Below, in pieces: positions 1 to 5,830 of a DNA stretch of 5,830 bases. Location: assembly GCA_007133055.1 (NCBI GenBank), contig SLNM01000114.1, forward strand, positions 1 through 5,830. The letters are read 5' to 3'. Under the pieces are notes generated by a model, which saw only the letters and a program-made list of their open reading frames with translations, was not told where the DNA came from and searched no databases. This DNA comes from Lentisphaeria bacterium. Its GTDB lineage: Bacteria; Verrucomicrobiota; Lentisphaeria; Oligosphaerales; PUNB01. Position numbers and translations under genes: made by a program. Within the stretch, counting starts at the first letter, position 1; every line of letters begins with the position of its first letter.

Positions 1-1025
1 ATGGTTTTTGTCATCGACGAAGTGATCCTGGGTGATTCGTTGAACTTGAATTCCATGCCGTGCCTTTTTCCTTGATCAAACAGCAGCAGGTCAATCTCAT
101 GCCCGCCGTGAACCGACCAGAAATAAGCCTCCTTTGTCCCGCTTGCGGCTAAAACTTGTTCAAGGGCGAAGCCTTCCCAGGAGGCACCCAGCTTAGGGTG
201 CCCGCATAGCTCATGAAAATTCCTAAGCATCAGAAGGCAATGCAGCAGGCCGCTGTCGCGGAAATATATTTTTGGCGATTTAACCTGTCGCTTCCCGATA
301 TTTTCAAACCATGGTTGAAGCTGGCGAACCATATAGGTATCAGTTAGAATGTCAAGATAAGCGCGAACCGTCTTGTCGCTCTGTCCAAGTGAGCGTCCGA
401 TTTCCGACGCATTCCAGTTTTGACCGTGATAGTGGGCTAGCATCGACCAAAAACGCCGCATGGCTGTAGAAGGAATTTGTATCCCGAACTGTGGCAGATC
501 GCGTTGCAGAAATGTACGCACGAACCCTTCGCGCCAGGCGAAACTGTCATCTTCCGATTCAGCCAGAAAAGAACGGGGGAAACCACCGCGACCCCATAGG
601 TGCTCGATATTTTCCGATCCGACTTCTTCCATCTCGAATCCGGTCAGGTCGACAAATTCCACCCTTCCATCCAGGGATTCGGATGCGCCATCGCGCAGAT
701 AAGGCGAGGCACTGCCCAGAACCAGAAATCGAGTTCTGCTTTCGTTGCGGTCGGCTAGGACGCGGAGGACGGGGAACAGCTCCGGCATCAGTTGAATCTC
801 GTCAATCACAACCAACCCCGAAAGTCGATCAAGCATAAGCTCGGGATTCTGCAAACGCTGAATGTCCTGCGGAGACTCAAGATCAAAAAATGTACTGTCC
901 CGAGTTGCCGCAATGCTGCGTGCCAATGTCGTTTTACCACTCTGCCGCGGCCCCAGCAAAGCGGTTACGGGGGAGCGCCGAATAGCATTATGCAGCCTTG
1001 CTTCGTATTTGTCTCGTTCGACCAT
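1..1025 (-). CDS. ATP-binding protein, AAA ATPase with C-terminal DUF4143 domain (3' end cut by window edge)
   Basis: This reading frame is open from ATG at 1025 to the left edge: 341 codons with no stop. A P-loop (Walker A GPRQSGKTT, residues 25-33) is followed by Walker B LVVIDEIQ (71-78), a sensor-like LVLGSAS (101-107) and the family segment SESLDGR (115-121). Residues about 205-225 (NASEIGRSLGQSDKTVRAYL) look like a winged-helix segment. The DUF4143 part follows, with KSPKIYFRDSGLLH (249-262) and GASWEGFALEQ (280-290). EID (310-312) and EFK (325-327) could be a PD-(D/E)XK-like nuclease core. Relatives are about 380-390 residues long, so roughly 45 residues are missing. The family is common and patchily distributed, and its biological role is poorly known; nothing here indicates a substrate. 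The start is the only ATG after an in-frame stop upstream. No clear Shine-Dalgarno precedes it (TTGGATTAC is the best available). Base composition looks less GC-rich than the genes to its right, which fits an accessory gene but does not prove transfer. Confidence 0.93.
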   Translation of the reverse strand, partial: MVERDKYEARLHNAIRRSPVTALLGPRQSGKTTLARSIAATRDSTFFDLESPQDIQRLQNPELMLDRLSGLVVIDEIQLMPELFPVLRVLADRNESRTRFLVLGSASPYLRDGASESLDGRVEFVDLTGFEMEEVGSENIEHLWGRGGFPRSFLAESEDDSFAWREGFVRTFLQRDLPQFGIQIPSTAMRRFWSMLAHYHGQNWNASEIGRSLGQSDKTVRAYLDILTDTYMVRQLQPWFENIGKRQVKSPKIYFRDSGLLHCLLMLRNFHELCGHPKLGASWEGFALEQVLAASGTKEAYFWSVHGGHEIDLLLFDQGKRHGMEFKFNESPRITSSMTKT

Positions 1026-1078
1026 TGTAATCCAACCAAAAAAAGCGAAATTTCGGAGCTGGCATCCGAGAATTCAAT

Positions 1079-1106
1079 AAAATAATGCCAAAAATTGTAA
1101 TTGCAA
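1079..1106 (-). promoter_or_regulatory. Possible sigma70-type promoter for the divergent ATPase gene
   Basis: On the - strand TTGCAA (1106-1101) and TATTTT (1084-1079) are separated by 16 bases inside an AT-rich stretch. This would start transcription near 1072, about 47 bases before the ATG at 1025. Both boxes are imperfect matches and AT-rich DNA gives such pairs by chance, so this is a guess from position and sequence only. Confidence 0.22.
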
Positions 1107-1251
1107 GAAGGGGCGAATGCAGAAAGCCAACAACCATGTCCCGCACCATTCTCCGAGCTTTTGACTCCCTGACGACATGTGATGCGTCAGCCTTGGAACT
1201 AAAGCCAATTCACAAGTGTCGCATTAAAGGTTGTGCATTTTTTCATTTTAT

Positions 1252-1256
1252 AAAGG
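1252..1256 (+). promoter_or_regulatory. Ribosome-binding-site-like AAAGG that bears on the dsbD start
   Basis: AAAGG at 1252-1256 lies 7 bases before an in-frame TTG at 1264. A second site, GAAAGG at 1266-1271, lies 13 bases before the in-frame ATG at 1285, which is longer than ideal. The spacing favours the TTG and the codon favours the ATG. Either start leaves the signal sequence intact; the TTG adds seven residues. Confidence 0.35.
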
Positions 1257-1284
1257 TTATCCATTGAAAGGCAACACATCTGAC

Positions 1285-3459
1285 ATGCCTGCCGATAACA
1301 ATGATCTGGGAAGGTTGAATTTGGTTGCTCTGCTGACCGCCGCGGTTTTTTTCCTGAGCGGCTTGGCCAGCTTGGCTGGCCTGGCCGAGACTGGTCCGGT
1401 GCGCTCTGACAATGTCGAGGCCGAACTGCTCAGCGAGGTGGAGTCGATCCAACCGGGACAACCTTTCTGGGTCGGAGTTCGTCTCGACCACGCTCCGCAT
1501 TGGCACACCTACTGGATCAACCCCGGCGATTCTGGTTTGGAAACGACGATTGACTGGGCCTTGCCGGAAGGGTTTGCGGCGGGCCCGATCAAATGGCCAT
1601 ACCCGGAACGGCTTCGACTGGGGCACCTGGTTTCATTTGGTTTCGAGCGGGAAGTTTTATTGATGGTCGAAATCACCCCGCCCGCCGACTTGTCCGCAGG
1701 TGTGACCGCGACCATGGAGGCGCGGGTCAGTTGGCTGGAGTGCAAAGAGGAATGCCTGCCGGGTGAAGCCGAATTCGCCCTGACCTTGCCAGTGACCGCC
1801 GAAACCCCGGAGCTGAACCAGGAAAGGAGCCATCTTTTTACCGCCGCCCGCGCGGAATGGCCGATGAAAAACAGTGGCTGGAACGTTGACGCCACTCCGA
1901 CCGAAACCGGCTACAAACTTCTCGTCCGACCACCGGACGGACTGGACCATGAAGTCGAGGAGGCGGAATTTTTCCCCTTGGACAGCGGGCTGCTGGCCTA
2001 CGGCTCCGAACAGAACTGGCGCAAGTTAGCGGGCGGATATGCTTTGAACCTGACGCGCGACCCGGCGTTTGACCGCTCGGTCGAAAGCCTGCGCGGAGTT
2101 TTGGTGGCATCGACGGGATGGCACGGTTCCGACTCGGGAAAAGCTCTTTATGTCGAAACCGAAGTGAGACCGGCAAGCGAGATTGGCATAGTGTCTTCCA
2201 GCGTGGTCGAGCCGAAACCGGGCCTGGGATTGCTGGCGGCTCTGGGCTTTGCGTTCATAGGGGGGCTGGCGCTTAACCTGATGCCCTGTGTGTTTCCGGT
2301 TATCTCAATCAAGATCATGGGATTTGTCCGGCAGGCCGAGGATCAGAAGGCGCAAGTTTTACATCATGGCCTACTGTTTGGCCTGGGCATTATGGCATCC
2401 TTCTGGGTTTTGGCCGGACTGTTGATTGCTCTGCGTGCGGGCGGCGAGCAACTGGGCTGGGGATTCCAACTGCAATCCCCGGTTTTCCTGATTGCCATGT
2501 CAGTGCTTTTCTTCCTGCTCGCCCTGAATCTTTTCGGAGTCTTTGAAGTGGGTGTGTCGTGGCTGGGGTTGGGCAGTAAGCCATCAGGCTCCACTGGTTG
2601 GACCGGCGCCTTTTTCAGCGGCGCCCTGGCCACCCTGATTGCAACTCCCTGCACTGCTCCTTTCATGGGGGCGGCTCTGGGCTACGCTCTGACTCTCTCG
2701 CCCTTCGAGGCGCTGGTAATTTTCACTTCTCTTGGCCTGGGCATGGCCTCCCCCTATGTGCTGCTGTCGGCCTTTCCCCAATGGCTCTCCCGGATACCCA
2801 AGCCTGGGGCTTGGATGGAGAGTTTCAAGCAGGCCGTGGGCTGGGTTTTCATTCTGGTGGTTCTGCACATGGTGCATGTCCTGCACGTCATGGGTGGCGG
2901 AGCGGCGGTGATTCTGCTATTGTATGTCATGAGTGCAGTCGGTGTCGGCGCCTGGATACTCGGCCGCTGGGGCGTGGCAACTCGCCGTCCGCCAATTCGG
3001 CTGGTCAGCCGACTAATTGCCACGCTGCTGATTTTCGGCGGGCTGGGACTGGGTCTCGCAGCCGCCCGCCATTTGGCTCCGTCGGATGCCACCGCCGCGG
3101 CTGAAGACGGCATGCCATGGCAGACATTCACTCCCGAACTTCTGGCGGAACTGCGAGCCGAGGGAAGCCCGGTATTCATTAACTTTACCGCCGCCTGGTG
3201 CCTGAGCTGCCAGGTCAACGAACGAGTTGCCTTCGCCTCCCGGCGCGTGCAGGAGGCTTTTCGGGAGAACAATATAATCCCGCTTAAAGCGGACTGGACC
3301 AATCGCGACGACGTGATTGGCCGGACCCTCGCGGGCTACGGGCGCAGCAGCGTGCCATTCTATGTCTTGTACGGTCCGGACTCGGACCGCAGCGAGCCGC
3401 AAATCCTGCCGCCCATTCTGACTCCCCGCATCGTGCTGGACGCAGTCGAGGCTATGTAG
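1285..3459 (+). CDS. dsbD: ScsB/DsbD-family membrane thiol-disulfide reductase
   Basis: This inner-membrane electron conduit would carry reducing equivalents from cytoplasmic thioredoxin to periplasmic thiol proteins. Counted from the ATG it has 724 residues. They form a signal-like hydrophobic segment (about 11-34, cleavage perhaps near GLA-ET), an N-terminal periplasmic module with the CxxxC motif WLECKEEC (C153, C157), and a multi-helix membrane domain (about 313-595). The membrane domain has one cysteine in NLMPCVFP (C335) and one in ATPCTAPF (C456). A C-terminal thioredoxin-like module follows, with AAWCLSC (C639, C642) and a probable cis-proline in SSVPFY (P691). All six relay cysteines are therefore present. 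The CxxxC N-terminal module points to the ScsB type rather than classical E. coli DsbD. The next gene encodes a secreted redoxin, a likely electron acceptor. The start is uncertain: TTG 1264 has a better-spaced ribosome site, and the frame stays open to TTG 1231. Function is inferred from motifs; confidence in the family is high. Confidence 0.95.
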   Translation: MPADNNDLGRLNLVALLTAAVFFLSGLASLAGLAETGPVRSDNVEAELLSEVESIQPGQPFWVGVRLDHAPHWHTYWINPGDSGLETTIDWALPEGFAAGPIKWPYPERLRLGHLVSFGFEREVLLMVEITPPADLSAGVTATMEARVSWLECKEECLPGEAEFALTLPVTAETPELNQERSHLFTAARAEWPMKNSGWNVDATPTETGYKLLVRPPDGLDHEVEEAEFFPLDSGLLAYGSEQNWRKLAGGYALNLTRDPAFDRSVESLRGVLVASTGWHGSDSGKALYVETEVRPASEIGIVSSSVVEPKPGLGLLAALGFAFIGGLALNLMPCVFPVISIKIMGFVRQAEDQKAQVLHHGLLFGLGIMASFWVLAGLLIALRAGGEQLGWGFQLQSPVFLIAMSVLFFLLALNLFGVFEVGVSWLGLGSKPSGSTGWTGAFFSGALATLIATPCTAPFMGAALGYALTLSPFEALVIFTSLGLGMASPYVLLSAFPQWLSRIPKPGAWMESFKQAVGWVFILVVLHMVHVLHVMGGGAAVILLLYVMSAVGVGAWILGRWGVATRRPPIRLVSRLIATLLIFGGLGLGLAAARHLAPSDATAAAEDGMPWQTFTPELLAELRAEGSPVFINFTAAWCLSCQVNERVAFASRRVQEAFRENNIIPLKADWTNRDDVIGRTLAGYGRSSVPFYVLYGPDSDRSEPQILPPILTPRIVLDAVEAM

Positions 3460-3486
3460 CCGCGAGTTGCGCGAATCGATTGTCCG

Positions 3487-3534
3487 GACCGCAGTGTAAA
3501 ACCGCTGCATTGCGGTCTGTTATGAACAAGCGGT
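3487..3534 (+). repeat. Overlapping inverted repeats in the dsbD-redoxin spacer
   Basis: The 98-base spacer holds mutually exclusive pairings. GACCGCA (3487-3493) is a perfect complement of TGCGGTC (3511-3517). GCAGTG (3491-3496) can pair with CGCTGC (3503-3508) with one G-U. ACCGCT (3501-3506) pairs perfectly with AGCGGT (3529-3534). No run of T follows, so this does not look like a classic intrinsic terminator. It could be an mRNA-stability or attenuation element between two genes needed at different levels, or chance. The pairings are visible; the role is inferred. Confidence 0.4.
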
Positions 3535-3542
3535 AAACAGAC

Positions 3543-3548
3543 AAGGAG
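3543..3548 (+). promoter_or_regulatory. Strong Shine-Dalgarno of the redoxin gene
   Basis: AAGGAG lies 9 bases before the ATG at 3558. It is the best ribosome-binding site in the window. It fixes the redoxin start and suggests this gene is translated more strongly than dsbD, whose ribosome site is weak. Confidence 0.8.
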
Positions 3549-3557
3549 AAAGAGATC

Positions 3558-4184
3558 ATGAAAGAAGTGCTGAAACGTACCGTTTTGCTGACAGTGGTGG
3601 GATTGCTGATTGCTCTGGCCGGACTGACCGAGGCCGGCGCCGGGGGTGTAGCCGTGGGAGAGGAGGCTCCCGATTTCACTTTGCCAAACGTCGAGGGCGG
3701 CGAAGTTTCGCTGTCCGACTTCAGAGGCAAGTATGTGGTGCTTGAGTGGATTAACCACGGCTGCCCTTTTGTCCGTAAATTCTACAATCCGGGCGAGATG
3801 CAGCGACTGCAAAGGGAATATACCGAAAAGGGTGTGATTTGGCTGGCCATTTGCTCTTCGAGACCCGGTGCCCAGGGCTACTACACGCCCGAGGATGCGG
3901 CTCGGGTGAGCGAGGAGAAGGGTGCCCATCACACTGCCTACCTGTATGACCCCACTGGCCGGGTCGGACGGTTGTATGGCGCCAAGGTAACCCCGCACAT
4001 GTACATCATCGCACCCGACGGTGAGCTGATCTACCAGGGAGCCATTGACAGCATTCGCTCGGCTAACCCGGCCGACATTGAGCGCGCTGAAAACTACGTC
4101 GTATCCGCGCTCACCCAGCACATGGCAGGCGAGGAAGTTACGACTCCGGTCACAACTGCCTATGGCTGCACTGTCAAGTATTGA
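3558..4184 (+). CDS. Secreted redoxin-domain protein (peroxiredoxin/thioredoxin-like, AhpC-TSA type)
   Basis: The protein has 208 residues. A positively charged N-terminus (MKEVLKR) and hydrophobic core (8-22) form a Sec-type signal, with cleavage probably near TEAGA-GG (about residue 28). The mature part begins with the redoxin hallmark GEEAPDFTLPNVEG (34-47) and SLSDFRGKYVVLEW (51-64). The active-site loop NHGCPFVRKFY (66-76) has one cysteine, C69. YGAKVTPHMYIIAPDG (140-154) carries the probable cis-proline P146, and the protein ends in YGCTVKY (202-208) with C204. A third cysteine, C99, lies in AICSSRPG. As I recall the family, relatives keep the equivalents of C69 and C204, often with the tail YGCSVKY. 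The loop is neither CxxC nor the standard peroxiredoxin PxxxTxxC. It probably acts in the periplasm as a thiol peroxidase or reductase fed by the upstream ScsB/DsbD-type protein. The start is set by ATG with AAGGAG 9 bases upstream. The family call is firm; the enzymatic activity is inferred. Confidence 0.92.
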   Translation: MKEVLKRTVLLTVVGLLIALAGLTEAGAGGVAVGEEAPDFTLPNVEGGEVSLSDFRGKYVVLEWINHGCPFVRKFYNPGEMQRLQREYTEKGVIWLAICSSRPGAQGYYTPEDAARVSEEKGAHHTAYLYDPTGRVGRLYGAKVTPHMYIIAPDGELIYQGAIDSIRSANPADIERAENYVVSALTQHMAGEEVTTPVTTAYGCTVKY

Positions 4185-4185
4185 C

Positions 4186-5619
4186 ATGAAATCCCGAGCT
4201 GCCGGAAAAGTTGACAGCCAGGGCCGGGCCTGCGAGCAGGTTTTGGAGGAGGTATTATACGAGGCTTTGCTTAAGCGTCGTCCGGCCGACCGTGCCCTGG
4301 CCGATTGTTTCAAGCGCAATCGGCAGTACGGCGCCCGCGACCGGCGCTTGCTGACCGAGTCGGTGTTCTCTGTTTTTCGCTGGTGGGGATGGCTGCGCAG
4401 CCTGCTGTCGAACCAGGCGCGACAGGCGCTTGCCCCCGGTGAGTTGAACCGCCGCATGACTGAAGGGGGTGTCGACAGCGAAAAACACTCCCGCCTGCGA
4501 AGCCATAATACCCCCCGCCCCTGCCTGTTCCGCGACGATGCAGTTCGGCTGTTGCTCGGCGCCTGGGTGCTGGACAACCCGCAAGACCTGCCTTTGGCCG
4601 CCGATGTGTGGACAGAATCTTTGGAGCTGGCCGAAATACAGGTTCGGAAAATTTGTCGGCGGCCGAAGGCCGAAACACGCTTCAATGAATACAGCCAGGC
4701 ACTTGGACTGCACATGCAGCCGGCGACCTGGGACTGCCTGCTACCCGAATGGGCCCGCTCCGAGCTTGCCAAATGGGCCTTGCCCGAGCTGGATGAAAAG
4801 GAGTTTTTGCGCCGACTGCAACAGCGACCGCCTGTCTGGATTCGAGCACAGAAAAAATGGAACGCCCGTGCTTTGGCGGCGGCTTTGGAGAAATGCGGGG
4901 TCGAGACGGAACTTCACCCGCGACTGCCGCAGGCTCTGCGGGTGACCACGCGCAAGGTCAGCCTTTACGCTGTGGAACCATTTCGGCAGGGGGCATTTGA
5001 AATTCAGGACCTGGCCTCGCAGTTGATAGGCCTGGTCTGCCGCCCGGAAGCGGGGCAGCGCTGGTGGGACTGCTGCGCCGGAGCCGGCGGAAAAAGCCTG
5101 CAACTGGCGGATTTGATGGGCGGAAGCGGCACCGTCGTAGCCAGCGACATAAGGGCGGGAAAACTGGCAGACTTGCAGCGAAGAGCCCGGCGCGGAGGCT
5201 ATGACAATATCATCACCCGCGCCTGGAAAGGCAAACCGATCCCCCGCAAGGCAAGCACCTTCCACGGTGTTTTAGTCGATGCTCCCTGCACCTGCTCAGG
5301 CACCTGGCGGCGCAACCCGGACAGACGCTGGGCAGTCCTGCCCTCCGAACTTGAATCACGGACCAAACTGCAACTGCGACTGTTACGGGCCGCCGCCTCG
5401 GGAGTCGCTCCCGATGGAGTACTGGTTTATGCCACCTGTTCCTGGTTTCAACCGGAAAACCAGGGGGTGGTCGAGCAATTCCTGGCCTCCAATCCACACT
5501 TCTCCCTCGAACCTTTCACCCATCCGCTGACCGGCGCCAAGACCGATGGAACGATGCAGGTCTGGCCGGGGGACGGCGATTGCGATGCCGTGTTCGCCGC
5601 TCGAATGAGAAAGACATAG
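4186..5619 (+). CDS. RsmB/NOP-family class I SAM-dependent RNA m5C methyltransferase
   Basis: The enzyme probably methylates a cytosine in rRNA, most likely 16S, using S-adenosylmethionine in the cytoplasm. From ATG 4186 it has 477 residues. The N-terminal NusB-like helical domain includes RRPADRALADCFKR (31-44) and RDRRLLTESVFSVFRW (51-66). The methyltransferase domain has FEIQDLASQL (271-280), the SAM-binding WDCCAGAGGKS (294-304), an acidic ribose-contacting D321, motif IV LVDAPCTCSGTWRRNPD (363-379, C368) and motif VI VYATCSW (414-420, catalytic C418). The end, TDGTMQVWPGDGDCDAVFAARM (453-474), matches the family. The NusB-like part favours RsmB over RsmF, but the target base cannot be read from sequence. 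Residues about 74-114 are a weakly conserved, polar insert. The ATG is one base after the redoxin TGA and lacks a clear Shine-Dalgarno, so translation is probably coupled. ATG 4162 (8 residues longer, overlapping the redoxin by 23 bases) is an alternative. The frame extends further to 4045, but that part reads as a shadow of the redoxin gene. Confidence 0.93.
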   Translation: MKSRAAGKVDSQGRACEQVLEEVLYEALLKRRPADRALADCFKRNRQYGARDRRLLTESVFSVFRWWGWLRSLLSNQARQALAPGELNRRMTEGGVDSEKHSRLRSHNTPRPCLFRDDAVRLLLGAWVLDNPQDLPLAADVWTESLELAEIQVRKICRRPKAETRFNEYSQALGLHMQPATWDCLLPEWARSELAKWALPELDEKEFLRRLQQRPPVWIRAQKKWNARALAAALEKCGVETELHPRLPQALRVTTRKVSLYAVEPFRQGAFEIQDLASQLIGLVCRPEAGQRWWDCCAGAGGKSLQLADLMGGSGTVVASDIRAGKLADLQRRARRGGYDNIITRAWKGKPIPRKASTFHGVLVDAPCTCSGTWRRNPDRRWAVLPSELESRTKLQLRLLRAAASGVAPDGVLVYATCSWFQPENQGVVEQFLASNPHFSLEPFTHPLTGAKTDGTMQVWPGDGDCDAVFAARMRKT

Positions 5620-5758
5620 GGCACCCGCCACCGCCGATCCTCACCATCTGCCGGACAGAAAAGTCCCATTCCTCGGGTTAGCTTTGTCCTGACTGAAGTC
5701 CTGTCAAGCACCCCCGGAACACCAGACCTCGCTATTTTGAGCACAAGGGGGTCGCAAG
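5620..5758 (+). other. Intergenic stretch after the methyltransferase, no gene seen
   Basis: No protein or RNA gene was recognised. No stem followed by a T-run is present, so the transcription end of the operon was not located. The one notable pairing is ACCCCC (5710-5715) with GGGGGT (5747-5752), a 6-base complement across a 31-base loop that overlaps the candidate ribosome site below. Confidence 0.4.
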
Positions 5759-5830
5759 TTGAACGACACTCAGAAAGAAAAATGCCCAACCAGTCTATTT
5801 TCAGGAACGGACAACAATATCCAATATCCA
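5759..5830 (+). CDS. Candidate start of an unidentified gene, cut by right edge
   Basis: A TTG at 5759 opens a frame that stays open for 24 codons to the edge and begins MNDTQKEKCPTSLFSGTD. It follows AAGGGGG (5745-5751) with 7-base spacing, a good ribosome-binding-site geometry, and an in-frame stop lies just upstream (5738-5740). The product is not recognised and 24 residues are too few for a family call. A competing start is ATG 5782 in another frame (MPNQSIFRNGQQ), with only a weak purine run before it. Either could be spurious. Confidence 0.3.
   Translation, partial: MNDTQKEKCPTSLFSGTDNNIQYP

Larger units (their letters stand above)
1026..1263. other. Divergent intergenic region with a small inverted repeat
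   Basis: This stretch separates the divergent ATPase and dsbD genes and should carry promoters for both. It is visibly richer in A+T than the flanking + strand genes. The clearest structure is a perfect 6-base inverted repeat, CTGACG (1169-1174) and CGTCAG (1185-1190), around a 10-base loop; it could be a small operator or chance. TTGACT at 1161-1166 resembles a -35 box, but no acceptable -10 lies 16-18 bases downstream. Small open frames here (for example 1085-1267, 60 residues) have no ribosome site and no recognisable protein content. No RNA gene or riboswitch was recognised. Confidence 0.4.

Noticed and set aside
460..1085. Several + strand open frames of 72-115 residues
   Set aside because: They are shadows of the - strand ATPase/DUF4143 gene, whose conserved motifs run continuously through this region.
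1231..1254. TTGTGC and TATAAA (1249-1254) as a dsbD promoter
   Set aside because: The gap between the boxes is only 12 bases, and transcription would begin at or after the likely start codon.
1085..1267. 60-residue + strand open frame in the intergenic region
   Set aside because: No ribosome-binding site, no recognisable motif, and it lies where promoters for both flanking genes are expected.
3487..3517. Intrinsic terminator after dsbD
   Set aside because: The stem is real but the loop is 17 bases and no T-run follows.
4045..4185. Extended N-terminus of the methyltransferase frame
   Set aside because: These 47 extra residues overlap the end of the redoxin gene in another frame and do not resemble the family's N-terminus, which begins near 4186.
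3360..4772. Long open frame on the - strand, 470 residues, opposite dsbD, the redoxin and the methyltransferase
   Set aside because: It overlaps three well-supported genes, is rich in S, R and A, shows no recognisable domain, and fits the antisense of GC-rich codons.

Overview
The window is an ordinary bacterial chromosomal stretch. It holds three complete genes on the + strand, one divergent gene cut by the left edge, and possibly the first codons of a fourth + strand gene at the right edge. No rRNA, tRNA, CRISPR array, insertion sequence or attachment site was seen. The envelope genes need a periplasm (a DsbD-type inner-membrane reductant exporter and a secreted redoxin), so the host is most likely Gram-negative. 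The sequence alone does not fix the phylum; a proteobacterial or PVC-like environmental lineage would fit.

Layout. Positions 1-1025 (- strand) encode an AAA-type ATPase with a C-terminal DUF4143 domain, missing only its extreme C-terminus. Positions 1026-1284 are an AT-richer divergent intergenic region. Positions 1285-3459 (possible earlier TTG start at 1264) encode a ScsB/DsbD-type transmembrane thiol-disulfide reductase carrying all three expected cysteine pairs. A 98-base spacer with several competing inverted repeats follows. Positions 3558-4184 encode a secreted peroxiredoxin/thioredoxin-like protein. Positions 4186-5619 encode an RsmB/NOP-family RNA m5C methyltransferase that begins one base after the redoxin stop. 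Positions 5620-5758 contain no recognisable gene, and a weak candidate gene start at 5759 runs off the right edge.

How the genes work together. The membrane reductase and the redoxin form a plausible two-gene envelope module. Electrons from cytoplasmic thioredoxin would cross the membrane through the paired membrane cysteines, pass through the periplasmic modules and keep the redoxin reduced. This resembles published ScsB-peroxiredoxin partnerships. The methyltransferase is probably only co-transcribed with them, since its rRNA target is cytoplasmic. The DUF4143 ATPase is divergent and functionally unrelated as far as can be seen.

Novelty. I found no strong evidence of an undescribed system. 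The points most worth a second look are the cysteine layout of the redoxin, the structured dsbD-redoxin spacer, and the ambiguous starts of dsbD and the methyltransferase.
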